This document shows, in pieces, positions 22,751 to 34,067 of a stretch of 42,500 bases of DNA. Origin of the DNA: Halocaridina rubra. Taxonomy: Eukaryota; Arthropoda; Malacostraca; Decapoda; Atyidae. A program made the translations under genes and the position numbers. The notes below the pieces were generated by a model. It saw only the letters and a list, made by a program, of their open reading frames with translations. It was not told the origin of the DNA and did no database searches. Position 1 is the first letter of the stretch. Each line of letters begins with the position of its first letter. The DNA lies in the NCBI GenBank assembly GCA_037179515.1, contig JAXCGZ010019487.1, positions 1 through 42,500 on the forward strand, in the 5' to 3' direction.

Positions 22751-23415
22751 AAGCACAGTTCATATCATAAAATAATCTTTATTGCATATATGTTTGCTGG
22801 GATACTAAATGCTCATAAATATTTCTTTGGAAAACTGATTAGATTCCTGAATATCAATATACTCAGGCAAATTTTTTTCAGGGAACCAATTCAAGTTCAG
22901 CAATATACATATAATGACATAAATTTAAAAAAAAAATGCTTTAAAAAAAATGTCAGTAATGAATAATGACGCCCTACTAGCATATATGAGCGTTTTAGAA
23001 CCCTTTTTTTTTTTTTTTTAGACTGACGTTTTCAGTGTCATTAAGTGTGTGTGTGTGTGTGTGTGTGTGCGCGTGCATGTGTGTGTGTCTTGCATGCGCT
23101 TTCTTAGCCCATAGGAGTGAATTATGTTATTACTATGTATATTAGTTATAGATATTTAGGCTTAAAAACTTGAAAGTTTTTTTTATATAATATATAGATC
23201 TCTGCCAAAGTTATAATTGCAGTAAAAAGTTGAAGAATTTGGTACGTGATAATTATAAGCATATTCTGTATCCTTATAAGACTGAGTGATTCTAGCCCAC
23301 AACAGAAAAGCAAGGAAAAATAACATGCCAAGAGCAATCATGGGTCAACAAGTGGTCCCTTGTAAGGACTAATTTTGAAACTGAAGTAAGCAAAAATCAT
23401 TATGATGCATCTATA
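22751..23415. other. AT-rich DNA with a (GT)n tract
   Basis: A GT-rich microsatellite occupies about 23045-23090. Otherwise there are T- and A-runs and no gene. Confidence 0.55.
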
Positions 23416-23418
23416 TAT

Positions 23419-23490
23419 AAGGGGTCCTCGATTTACGTCATGTTTCAGTTCCTGAAAGTGATATAATCCGAAATTTAGTGTAAGTCAAGC
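23419..23490. repeat. Fragment of a dispersed repeat (GGGTCCTCGATTTACG)
   Basis: GGGGTCCTCGATTTACGTCATGTTTC resembles GGGTCCTCGGTTTACATTGTTCTCG at 23651, which lies in the loop of the fold-back repeat just downstream. Two partial copies of one small element are likely. Confidence 0.4.
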
Positions 23491-23569
23491 ACACCTAAAT
23501 AAGCACCTATGCTAATGCAGTGGTAAAGTTTCTCACTTTTCCATATAGTTTACTATCTCTAATTTCATT

Positions 23570-23819
23570 TTCATGGTGATGGGTGTTCTTGATTTGCCAT
23601 TAGAAGAATTTACACTTGGGAGACATAACACAGACTAAAACTTATCCAAAGGGTCCTCGGTTTACATTGTTCTCGAGTTACGATGTTTCATTGTTACAAT
23701 GCATCTCCCATATATTACTTTGCTTCTTTTTTTATAATTTTTGGTCTGTATTACGTCTCCCAAATGTAAAGCAGATTCTTCTGATAGCATTTCTTTGAAC
23801 AAAAATCATCACCATGGAA
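23570..23819. repeat. Fold-back repeat with ~75-80 bp imperfect arms
   Basis: The left arm (23570-23640, TTCATGGTGATGGG...GGGAGACATAACACAGACTAAAA) is the imperfect inverted complement of the right arm (23738-23819, TTTTGGTCTGTATTACGTCTCCC...CATCACCATGGAA). The loop of about 97 bp contains GGGTCCTCGGTTTAC. The arms share GAAGAATNTNC and the CTTGGGAGAC core. It is a MITE-like or duplicated-inverted structure immediately 3' of the minus-strand LINE. Confidence 0.7.
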
Positions 23820-23982
23820 GTATTAAATTGAACTGAAACAAAAAGAAGACAAGGATCATCACCCTGAGGACATTTACCTAAAAAGTAAATATATTATTAA
23901 AAGAAAACACATCTGATTCTGCAAACATCAGATATAGATTTAAATTTTGTGCACCAAAGCACTCACATCTGGTAGCATTGTA

Positions 23983-24893
23983 TTATCTACAGTTTATCAA
24001 GACATGTTTAACTGTTAGTAGAACATTGCATCGTTTACATACTGGTCCATTACGTTCTCCAGCCATCAGATAAGCATGGGTACGGTTAGTGTGCCTAATG
24101 TGTAGTCTTGCGAGTGCTGTTCCAACTTTTCTTTTTCCATGATAGGAGGTCTTCCACCTAAGAATCCCAACTTTGTTGTCATCTGTTAAATATTGCCTCT
24201 TGAATAGGGTAGTACATATCCATAAAAGGGATTGGTTCCAAGCCCTCCTCGATGGTGAGAGACCTCGAACCACTTATCGTCTCTATATCGGCTTTTTCAT
24301 TTCCGGCAATCCCTACATGAGAGGGAACCTAGCAAAAGTCAACACACTCTTTTCTTACAGATGATCTATACAACCACTTGAGGATTTCTGTCACAATGGG
24401 ATGCGATGTATATATATTTGTGATGATCTTCAACACACTCTGGGAGTCAACATACATTGTATACTTGATGTTCTGAGTGTCTTGGTAAGTAAAAATTTCC
24501 TTAACTGCAAGCATGACTACCACCAGTTCAGCTGTAAAGATGGATGCGTAATGGTGTAGTTTCCCTCAAATGGTCTTATGCAGGAAAATTGCTGCATATC
24601 CCACAAATGCTTTAGTCTTAGATCTGTTTGTGTATATGGAGACAGTCTGTGTGTAGCATTCCTCAGCATGCGCAAGAAAGCTTGAATGTACTTGCTCCTC
24701 AGGTAAGGAGTGTTTGGGAGCATTCATAGGCCATACAGGTTTTATGGGTAACTGCCATGGGGGAATAATTGGGGAAGCAACATGCTTTATTGGTACATCT
24801 AGGATAAGACATTCGTTCTGCAGGATCTGTGCTTTCTTCCTCACAAAAAGAGGCAATCGAGCAGGCGCATCTAGGGTTACTCCTGGGTAACAC
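23983..24893 (-). pseudogene. RNase H and C-terminal domain of the I-like LINE ORF2
   Basis: Three local minus-strand frames carry this region. 24640-24520 includes YTNRSK..AFVGYAAIF, in which the catalytic Asp of the usual YTDGSK is replaced by Asn. 24523-24329 includes LAVKEIFTYQDTQNIKYTMY and VDSQSVLKII, with the second catalytic Asp kept. 24273-23983 includes RLHIRHTNRTHAYLMAGERN and CKRCNVLLTVKHVLINC, the Cys/His-rich end found in I- and Jockey-type ORF2 proteins. A further frame to about 23880 (SFNNIFTF) is probably the original C-terminus. Stops separate the pieces. Confidence 0.8.
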
Positions 24894-25151
24894 TATGGTA
24901 TGTTGCAGAGTCTATTGAGGATTGTACCTTAAAAACTGCTTCAAAACGTCTTGGTCTATAATATACGAAAGGGGTAAACGGCCAGATTCAACATACACTG
25001 GTTATTGAGCTCGACCCAAAGGAACCCGAACATGCCCTCTAACACTGGTTAATAATAGGATCCAATCTCTTTAATACTGTGGGTTACGCTAAGCCATACA
25101 CCTGGCTACCATACCAAACCCTGGACAAGACCAATAAAGATGAGATAAGAG

Positions 25152-25974
25152 CTAAATTAAATTCACCACCAAGAGACAACTCTCCTGCAGGTGCCTGATA
25201 TGAGCATTCCATGTCGGCCCTTTATCAAAGTAAAGTCCAAAGTACCTCACCTCTGAGGCCCTAGTAATGGGGTTGCCATACAAAATTATATGAGGCTTTT
25301 CTGGACACCGCTTTCTTTTAAAGTTCACCATAACACTCTTCTGTATGGAAAATCTCATCCCTCTTTTCACTGTCTCCTCTTGGGTTAAAGGTGTAGACAT
25401 CTTATCGCCAACTCCAACTTGTATCTTCCTGTCAGTTAAAAAGATTTTGATAAACATGGGAAGTCTTCCTCGCAGACCATATCCATGAAGCTTCTGGAAA
25501 ATACAATCCCTCCAAACTGCATCATATGCCTTTTCTAGGTTGAAAAAATAGCTACCAAATACTTCCATTCTGCAAAGGCTTTCCTGATTCTGGTTTCCAT
25601 CTATATGAGCGATTCCAGGGTGGATTTTTCCTTTCTAAAGCCTGACTGATAAGGCTATAATAACTTATTTCTCTCCAAAACCCACATCAACCGTTGGTTT
25701 ATCATTCGCTCCATAAGTTTGCACATGCAGCTTGCTAATGAGATGGGTCTGTAATACGGGGATCTTTGAGAGGCTTGCCTAATTTGAGTATGATTAAAAC
25801 TATTGCCTCTCGCCATTTATCCAGGAAGGTCTCTTCCTCCAAAAATTCATTGAATACCTTGAGTAGCAATTCCATAACATCAGGGTCAAAATGTGTCAGC
25901 ATTGATACTGTTATCTCATCTGGGCCAGGAGAAGTATCGCTACATTCCTGAAGGGCTGATCTCAATTCTGGCAT
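25152..25974 (-). pseudogene. Reverse transcriptase of the I-like LINE ORF2, catalytic core deleted
   Basis: The fingers read DTSPGPDEITVSMLTHF and FLDKWREAIVLIILKLGKP (25935-25780). PISLASCMCKLMERMINQRL and a QSGFRKGKST-like segment follow, after frame changes. The first catalytic-Asp block is FFNLEKAYDAVWRDCIFQKL (about 25545-25490). FLTDRKIQVGVG and TPLTQEE follow, but the sequence then jumps to GMRFSIQKSVMVNF. The SGVPQGS and YVDD segment between them, about 60 residues in relatives, is absent. It therefore lacks the polymerase active site. Confidence 0.82.
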
Positions 25975-26390
25975 ACTAAAAGGTAAATTGAGGTCCTCAT
26001 TATCCTCATGAGCTTCTCTTCAGCTGGAAAAACTTAATGTTCTAGTTTCCATCTTTAGCAGGTTGCATTCTCTTATTGATCTTTCTTTTGACATGCTTGA
26101 AATTGTGGTGAGTGACACGGCAAAAGTTTGAGCAACTTCCTGGGGATCTAAAAATATATGACTGTTTACCTCCAATACTGCTGAAGGAGTTGGGAAAAAC
26201 TTGCCCCTGATCTTGTTAACTTGTGTCCATACAGCTTTGGCGTCGGTATATGAGTTATAGATATCACGTAAGATTGTCATACGTTTTTCCTAGCTTGATT
26301 AAAAGTTCTTTTTGCCAGTGCACTTAAGTGTCGGTATTCTAAGATATTTTCAACTGTAGAGTGTCACTGCTTCCTTCTTTGCATCATATT

Positions 26391-27060
26391 TTACTTCTTC
26401 TTGTATTCTTTCTTGGTTAAATAAATCGGATGGTGATCACTCCCACGTAAATATTCATCTATATTCCATGAGAAGTCTCCTGATGCATCAAGGGAGGTCA
26501 CTGATAAATCAATAGCCGACTGAGTGTTAGTGGATCTATTATCATGGGTGACAGTCATATGATTAAGAAGCTCCACTGCTTCTTCCATTAATATTTTCTC
26601 CACTATTTTTCCTCTTGGATTTGTTGTTGTCAGGTCTCCCTAACATCGTATTGCAAGCATTAAAGTCACCAAAAAAGAAGAAAGGGGGTGGGTAGTTGTC
26701 AAATCCAGTGCAATATATCTTCTTTTTGTATTCTTCTGTTTGGTGGTAAATACACAGAGCATATGGTATAGTTAGATGATGCATGTATTCTTAAGGCTTC
26801 AACTTCCAAATCTGTTATGATTCAGAGTCTATGGTAAGGTATTTCCTGACTAATAAGAATGGCCACTTCTCTAATGCCAACACCAAGAATGTCACATCCC
26901 TTTTCAATATTGTAGCCATGTGGAGGTTTCCACTTACTGCCCCTTAAGATGGTTTCTTGGAGGCAGGCACAAAAGATGTTTTGCGATCTCAGTGTATTGT
27001 ATAGCTCGTTTGATTGAGCCTGGATCCCACAAATATTCCACTGTAGGATTTGGAAAGTGT
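26391..27060 (-). pseudogene. Endonuclease domain of the I-like LINE ORF2
   Basis: On the minus strand, the domain begins near 27060 with FQILQWNICGIQAQSNELY and continues with CLQETILRGSKWKPPHGYNI (the conserved N and E positions of APE-type endonucleases). After stops it gives FFGDFNACNTMLG (26690-26650) and ends with AIDLSVTS and the GSDHHPI motif carrying the catalytic D/H pair (about 26440-26420). The full set of motifs is in the right order. Frames change near 26810 and 26650, so it cannot be translated intact. Its role in a live element is to nick the target DNA. Confidence 0.82.
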
Positions 27061-27098
27061 TTCTGCTTAATATGTTAAAGAGGAGGTATCTTGCATCC

Positions 27099-29029
27099 TC
27101 AGCTCATATGAACTGATATACTTTGCTCTCTTTTAGAAAAATCTGTCATTAATGATGGATTAGAGAGTCTTTGGAATCGCGGATCACGCCCTTGATTGGG
27201 TGGGTCCAGTTTTGAATCATCTGGGGGGCCACACAGTTCCCCTTTTGAAGTGTACTTTGCTTTAGCGGCTGGTATTACAGTAATATCTTCATTTCTCGAT
27301 CTTTTCCGGGAATCGCTTAATTTGGCGTTTAGGTGGTTAATGCAAACTCATTTAACCCCATGTTCCTTGAAAGGGGTGCTGTACTTTATCTTACGGTTTT
27401 TTATCCTTTTGTATATGTTTTCTGTCACCTCTATGAGAGGGGTTTGAAGATTGTGTTTAACTATTGGGAGGGTTTCCATACAATGCAAGAGCCACTGTCC
27501 TCCCCTAGTTCCTCCTGATGTTTCTTATCTCTGTTGGTAATATTGGATTTAGTAAAGGTTACCCTAGTCGTACTAAGGTTTTCTTACTTTCTTCTCTCTG
27601 GAGAGGCAAGAGTTTCGAATTCGCTATCAGACTGTCCTGCCGATGTTGGAAGTTTCAAATATGACAGCTGTAAGACTTTGTATTATGATAGGTCAGTGAT
27701 GTTTCATAATCGGGAATCTGTGGGATGTTTACGTCATCTGTTGAATTTCTACGCCTTCGGTGTACACTAGCTGGCATTTGGGACACACTTTCCCCAGCCG
27801 TAGAATCAAGGGACTTGAGTTCCTCCTCAGCTGAAAGGAAGGGGTCATAAGGTTCCATTGTTGTTGCAGTGTTTAGTGACCTTGGTAATGGTAGTGGTAC
27901 TGATGCACTTTTAAGGGTGAAGGTAACAACAAATTCTTCCCTCCTTGACCTAACCTTTTCAGTTCTCTGAGGTCTAGGGGGAGGTGGTGATGGTTGTTGC
28001 CACTGTTGTTGTTGCTGCTGCTGTTGTTGTTGTTGTTCTTGTTGCTGTTGTTGTGGTTCTTGTTGCTGTTTTTGTTATTGCTGCTGCTGTCTGACTACTC
28101 TTGCAAATGACAGCTGGGGAAACAGACCTTCTTCCCCATTTGCCTCTTAGTTATCCTATAGGGGTACTGAAATTTTCCCACCTATAAGGGATTTCTTCAT
28201 AATGTTTGTAATGAGTACATTGCCGGTAATTTGCAAAGTGCTCCTCTTCACAGTTAATGCATTTTTTATCATTAGTGCGTTGGTGATTATTACAGCCACT
28301 TTTGCCACACTTTACACATGTTGCAACATTTTGGCAATGCTTTGCTGAGTGCCGGTATTCCCAACTATTTTTGCATTGCATAGGTTTTGGGTTGTACTCT
28401 TTTACCCTCACATCTCTTACATCTGCTCTCTCATTTCCTAAGCATTATTTCTTTTAACTCTTCTGAATGAAGGGGGGTTTTAGTTTTCAAAATTCAATTA
28501 TTATCTTTAAGGTATTCCAAATCTGTGTCATGTTCACGAGCTACTTTTAAGAGGTACAGTTCGAAGTCAACATCATTAACTTACTTGTCGAATTTGATTG
28601 TCAGATATCTGTCCCACTGGTGGCTCTGTGGGCCAACCAGTTGGGATAGACTAGGTAGTGGTTGATATCTCTGGTATTTTCTTGGAACCTCCATATGGGG
28701 TGCTTGGGGGCCCTTGGGTCCCTTTCAGGCCAATGGCATTAGATGCCTCCACCTGGCCAGTGGTGGAGGCCAATACAGTAGCAAGTACGAGGTCATCAGG
28801 AGTAGGGCAAGGCGGAGAAGTATCAGAAATTCCATGACTAGGAGCTAAGCCCCCTACATGTATTGGGGGAGATACAAGGAAACCGTGGTGTGCTCCCAAA
28901 CCACGGCTAGGGGAGTCCACCCCACTCGTCTCCATCATAAGAACAGCCTTGTGGCCCCATTCCCTCCAGAACCTGGAGCCAGTCCGGGCGGGAGGCCATT
29001 GTCCACAGTGGGGTCTTAGCGGTACTCAT
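27099..29029 (-). pseudogene. ORF1 (gag-like) of the I-like LINE
   Basis: The likely start is ATG at 29029-29027 (MSTAKTPLWTMASRPDWLQV), with a frameshift near 28935 into a Pro/Gly/Ser-rich segment (to 28651). Then comes WDRYLTIKFDK and VNDVDFELYLLKVAREHDTD, typical of the RNA-binding part. The zinc-knuckle block (28411-28151) reads CKNSWEYRHSAKHC, with its second Cys replaced by Ser, then CVKCGKSGC and CINCEEEHFANYRQC (CX2CX3HX6C). A CAA/CAG-derived glutamine-rich tract follows (about 28090-27980). The C-terminal part includes PYDPFLSAEEELKSLD and ends PSLMTDFSKREQ..VHMS at TGA 27101-27099. In a live element this protein would package the RNA. Several stops and frame changes interrupt it. 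Confidence 0.8.
27975..28095 (-). repeat. CAA/CAG-type glutamine-coding repeat in ORF1
   Basis: On the minus strand, runs of CAA and CAG codons give an almost pure glutamine tract with few interruptions, one of them a stop (TAA near 28077). It lies between the zinc knuckles and the ORF1 C-terminal part. Slippage expansion within a transposon ORF is likely. Confidence 0.85.
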
Positions 29030-29235
29030 GCCAAATTGGGGGAGTGCCAATTGGAGATAGTAATCAACTATTAACAGTTGGTTTTAGGGCAGTAAGGGTT
29101 TCAATCTATTGAAGGTTTAGGGCACATTTTGGAGGGGTGTAATCAGTTGAACTGAGTACATCAGGACAGAAGGGAGTGGCTGGGTCCCCCAGTGCAGCCA
29201 GCTCGTAGCCCCTTACCAATTCAAGGGGTCACCAT

Positions 29236-29510
<275 letters not shown>

Positions 29511-30422
29511 CCCCAACTTACAAATGAGTTAAGATTCCAGAATTCCTTTCGTAAATTGTGTTTAGGTAAAAAAAAAAAGTACCGTACAGTACATACATAT
29601 GCAGTACTGTATAGTACTTAGGCTAAAGACACTTAAATAATATATAATACATATAGTAAATTGTGTTTAGGTAAAAAGAACAGTGCTGTGCAGTACATAC
29701 ATATGCAACACTGTATAGTATTTAGGCCAAATACACATAACTACTACATAAAACATATAATATACAGTATTAATATGTTCATAAGTTGATATTTTGTATG
29801 TACAGAACTGAATATACGTTGCTTAGGCACCAGAGAGAGCTACAGTTGCGACATAAGGTTCAAGGATCCTGTTTCAGAGAGTGAGATAGAGATTTTTCTC
29901 CCAAAGTTAATAACTCTTCTCTAGAAATATCTTCAACAATGAAGTACCTTTTGCCTTGGAATACAAGTTGAAGACACTTTTCCAGAAAACTGTTTTCTGC
30001 AAATACAGTATTATTTTGTACCTGGTGTACTGCACTGATGTTTCATCAACATATGAAATATCCAGAAATTTCTTTACTACCATTTAATTTTAATCTGAGC
30101 TTGGAAAAGCACCAAGGTATAGCAAGTACAGAACAATCTTTGCTCAAGACACTTTTCTGGAAAACAATGTTTGGACCTCTCTGGAAATCGAACTTTCTGG
30201 TCTCCATCTTTGGAAAAAGAATCTCTCATTCACTCTCTTCAGCAGTAATATCAGGAGAAATGGGTCCTAAAACCTTGTGTAATAATTACAGTCCTCTCTG
30301 AGGCTTCTTACGTACCACATAAAACATAAAGTATTCAGTATTAATGAATTCTAATACAGTAATAATACAGTAGAGTAATAAATACATAATACATGAATAA
30401 CTTGGTTGTTCGTAAGTAGGGG
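29511..30422 (+). mobile_element. Inverted-repeat DNA element (MITE-like), long copy
   Basis: The left end CCCCAACTTACAAATGAGTT and the complement of the right end (CCCCTACTTACGAACAACC, from 30422 leftwards) form imperfect terminal inverted repeats of about 15-25 bp. Inside, a 105-bp block is tandemly duplicated (29551-29655 and 29656-29760). The block 29533-29780 is repeated in inverted orientation at 31380-31620 in the short copy. An internal direct repeat AAGACACTTTTC(C/T)(A/G)GAAAAC occurs near 29970 and 30145. No transposase is recognisable, so this is non-autonomous. Confidence 0.6.
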
Positions 30423-30440
30423 AGCCTCTGTATGAATGGG

Positions 30441-30472
30441 GGATGGACCCCAAGGATGCTTGGGGTCCATCC
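30441..30472. repeat. Perfect 14-bp hairpin
   Basis: GGATGGACCCCAAG (30441-30454), loop GATG, then CTTGGGGTCCATCC (30459-30472), a perfect inverted repeat 19 bp downstream of the inverted-repeat element's right end. A CTGA follows 13 bp later, which recalls a Helitron 3' terminus, but the next base is A rather than T. Confidence 0.75.
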
Positions 30473-30754
30473 TCCAGCAGAGATACTGAATCTTTCTGGT
30501 GAATATAAACTAAAGGTGGATATTAGATATCATATATAACCTCCATCCACTACTTACTAGATAATCATTTGACAATGTACGAAGCTGTACGAAACGTTAT
30601 GAATTCTCTTAAATTTTCCGACTTATTATATAGTCTCAACAAAGGAAGCCACAAGTCTTTACAATCCAGATATTGATAATGCTAAAAATATATTGCTTAA
30701 ATCTTTGATACAATCAATAATCAAGAAAAAACATACAGCTCCGTATATCTTATC
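30473..30754. other. AT-rich spacer
   Basis: No gene or repeat is recognised. Confidence 0.4.
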
Positions 30755-30925
30755 ATTTTGTTTTTTGATTGTGACACCAGGACTGGTAAAAAACAAAAGA
30801 AAAAAAAATCTGCCCTCATCTGGCCTGGGTATGAAGAAAGCATAGAGTAAAGAGAAACAGAGATGGGGAGTGTTGTGACTTGTCACATTGTAAAGGGATA
30901 ATAAATGAAGTGTAATGAATATCAA
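30755..30925. repeat. Dispersed repeat D, copy 1
   Basis: TTGTGACACCAGGACTGG, then AAAGAGAAACAGAGATGGGGAGTGT, GTCACATTGTAAAGGGAT and GTGTAATGAATAT are shared in the same order with 39847-39980. It is probably a SINE or MITE family; no ends could be fixed. Confidence 0.7.
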
Positions 30926-31190
30926 AGAATATTCGGTGTTGATATAGGCATAGAAAAAAAACGCAACTGAAAGAAAACAACATCGAACTGTCCTAGATAG
31001 TCCTATTTAAGTAACAAAGACCCTTCAGCTGTAGTATCACAACAGGAAGCTGGTGTCATGGGCCAACCTACTACAGATACATGTTAAATTGCATGAAAAT
31101 CAGACATATTATACTGCATTATCCAGCAACAGTAAGCAAATGCATTTGATAATTTATAGAATAAGAAGTTATCCATTTATTATTGTGATG

Positions 31191-31319
<129 letters not shown>

Positions 31320-31323
31320 AAAG

Positions 31324-31628
31324 CCCCCCAACTTACGCACAATAAAGTTAAAAACATTCACACACACGAACAAAAAACCTACCGATTATCTATCAATGTA
31401 TTAATGTATTACTGTACTGTGCTGGATTATTAATTATTATTACTATATTAAAATGCAATAATACTGTATACTTTATGATTTATGAAGCAGCTAAGTGTCA
31501 TTAGCCTAAGTACTGTACAGTAATGCATATACTGTATATGTATTGTACAGTGCTTTTTTTTTTATCTAAATACCACTTACGAACAATTCTATGTACCAAT
31601 AGACTTCTGGAATCTAACTCGTTCGTAT
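31324..31628 (-). mobile_element. Inverted-repeat DNA element (MITE-like), short copy
   Basis: The right end, read on the minus strand, gives ATACGAACGAGTTAGATTCC and then AGAAGTCTATTGG and a TTAG.TAAAAAAA..GCACTGTACA.TACATA block, the same order as 29520-29610 of the long copy. The left end is CCCCCCAACTTACGCAC. It is about 305 bp and lies between two (AT)n tracts. The right terminal bases (expected AGTTGGGG) are lost into the AT array. Confidence 0.65.
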
Positions 31629-31811
<183 letters not shown>

Positions 31812-33050
31812 TAATTTTAAACCTATTATTTATTACTCAATCTTATCTTTAAAGTTAAGTATAGTACCGTAAATCAAGTTCTAAATATGAATTAGTTTTC
31901 AAGATTTATTGATATAAAATTAGAAAGAAAAAAAAGGGGAGCATTTTTGAGGCTCCAAACACATGGGTAAACATTCAGTCATTAACAGGAAAGTATTAAT
32001 ATGTTAGATCTACTTACTTCTCAGATGAATATATACCATTATATCGCCTTCAGAGAAACTGTATTACAAAAATATTTAATTTTATATCTTAGAAATCTTA
32101 TTTGTACTTCGGCGATGTCTCAAAGCATGTACCGTATTTTCTTCACAATAAAAGTATTGTTCACTAATTATGTACTTACCTTTATGTGTGGTTGCTGCAG
32201 AGTGAGTTGGGGTTTTGAATGATTAACGCTTAATCATAAGTTTCTTTAAAACTATTTAACATTACAATATCTCTACTTAGGAAATTCAAATTATCAACCA
32301 TACTTATGATATATAGAACCTACTCTACCTACACTTCGCAAAAAGTGTAGTTAAGAAGTTTAGAGTTCTCTAGTTCTAGAACCACTCATATCAATGTATC
32401 ACTCCCAATGAACGGTGTCCTAACTGTTCACGAATTTAAAATGTTGTCATATCACCCCTCTTTTTCTCTAACTTCGAGATGCGTATCTGTCAACAAAAGA
32501 TGAACATCAATGCCAAAATTAATTCCCACACATTAAATGCCATGCAAATCTGCTAAAAAAAAAAAAAAAAAGCCCTGAAAGGCTAAAAGGGTTCCTAATT
32601 GCATTATTCACAAAGGAAATCACAATAACACCCTATTAGAACCAGCCTAGATGTAGAAGGACTTCAGAAACATCCATCAGGGCAGTTCTATTCATGTATT
32701 TGAAAGGATCAACATGAAAAGCTCAAGCTATACATAAGAAGGCACACTTGAAATAAAAACTGCCCTAAAAAGAATGAGTAAGATAAATATAAATTTAAAA
32801 AAAATAAAAGTCAAGATTAAAACACGTTGCAAAATTATGATGTTGAAGACGAATACCAAATTGGAGGGTAAGAAGCCATTATATTGTGTGAAAAGACATC
32901 TAGATCAAAGAAACATACGAATGAGGCACTACAATAGTGAAACAGGAAGAATAACCCATCAATAACAAAACATGAAGTGCAGGCTGCAAATATCAGCATA
33001 AACAAAACAGATATCTCCATATCGGTCCACAGCTTACGGCCCCAGTACCC
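31812..33050. other. AT-rich intergenic DNA, no gene seen
   Basis: Only low-complexity features are visible: an A-run at about 32554-32571 and AT-rich text. The short open frames in this stretch have no recognisable motifs and unbiased composition. Confidence 0.5.
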
Positions 33051-33180
33051 GGCATATAGGGGTGCTAAAAATCTCCGGGGATCTAGTTGATCCCAGTAGT
33101 GGCTTGAGAGTAAACACGCCTAGTGACAGTAATGGTTCTGCCCTTAAGCTTGCTTCTCCTAGTTGATCTGCTTCATTCAC

Positions 33181-33985
33181 TCTTCACTATTCCAACATTC
33201 GTAGCCTGAACTCTTAATATTTTGTCTGTGGAACAGCACTTGGGTACTTCCCTCCCTAACTTCCTTCTCCTATCTGAAATCCAGCGGTCTCGCCATGCTT
33301 CCACTGACCCATTTCAAATCTCTCACTATAACCTGTATTCTCAGGTGGGGTCTGTGCCTACTGCAACACTTAACACTCCTATAGCAAGGCTCATGAATCT
33401 CCCGACTTTAATGTTCTCTGGCTAAATATCTCTTCTCTCCATTAGCACTATATTCCTTTGCTTCTGCTATTGTTCTCCAAACTCCCATTACTTTATGTCA
33501 TTCTTAGAATATCTGTCCTTTTGCCATGAGTTCTTGCTATCTTCTCATCCACATTCTAAAGTTCTCTATATTGGAGACTTCAATGTACACCACAGTGAGT
33601 GGCTTAACTCCTCTCACACTGATGTGGGAGGATGTGAGGCCCTTGCTTTCTCTATTACTCACGATCTGGAGCATATTATCAAACATCCTGCTCATGTTCC
33701 CAATCGACACGAACATGCAGCCACTACTCTTGACCTATTTCTTACTTCTAACCCATCAAACTACTCTTATTCTGTGCTCTCCCCTCTTGGTAAATCTGAC
33801 TTCTCTGTGATGTCAATCTCTTCCATTTTCACTTCCCTTCCACCAATCCTCCTACTCAGCGCCAGCTTTGGCACTCTGAGCGTACCCAACATGAAGATTT
33901 GCATAACTCTTCTTTGACGTCCCTTGGGATGACTATTGCTTTCGGTCCCGCAACCCTGATCAGGTAACCCTAAAAGTTGCAAAGA
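33181..33985 (+). pseudogene. Family A copy 2 endonuclease domain
   Basis: Local frames give a YSNIRSLN-like start (33180-33215), then LPNFLLLSEIQRSRHA (conserved E of APE-type endonucleases), DPFQISHYNLYSQVG, and, from 33495, FLEYLSFCHEFLLSSH, YIGDFNVHHSEWLNSS with the GDFN motif, RHEHAATTLDLFLTSNPSNY and LGKSDFSVMSI, where the usual SDH motif appears as SDF. The catalytic His is thus missing, in addition to frame breaks near 33420 and 33917. Confidence 0.82.
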
Positions 33986-34067
33986 TCATATCCTCCGGAA
34001 TGGAAGTGTACATCTCCTCTCAAAAACTTTTTCCCCCCTTTCACCTTGGTTTGACCGTGCCTGCTCC

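Larger units (their letters stand above)
23830..29235 (-). mobile_element. I-like non-LTR retrotransposon with RNase H, nearly full length, decayed
   Basis: Reading down the minus strand the order is: 5' UTR (about 29235-29030), ORF1 (29029-27099, nucleic-acid-binding with zinc knuckles), then ORF2 with APE-type endonuclease (27060-26390), reverse transcriptase (25975-25150), RNase H (about 24640-24330) and a C-terminal Cys/His segment (24273-23983), followed by a short 3' region. An RNase H domain behind the polymerase points to the I group rather than Jockey or CR1. Frameshifts and stops occur in every domain, and the reverse transcriptase has lost its catalytic core. The 5.4-kb length is close to complete. 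Both ends are estimates because no target duplication was found. Confidence 0.85.

Noticed and set aside
22600..22760. CRISPR-like array
   Set aside because: Units are adjacent without unique spacers and the genome is eukaryotic; it is a minisatellite.
24173..27770. Several + strand open frames across the I-like LINE
   Set aside because: They oppose recognisable minus-strand retrotransposon domains and show no motifs of their own.
27975..28095. Host gene with glutamine-rich domain
   Set aside because: The tract is embedded in the ORF1 of the I-like LINE, between its zinc knuckles and C-terminal segment.
32680..32765. Possible mini-transposon with GGGCAGTT...AACTGCCC ends
   Set aside because: Only 8 bp of inverted similarity, no target duplication and no second copy; likely chance.
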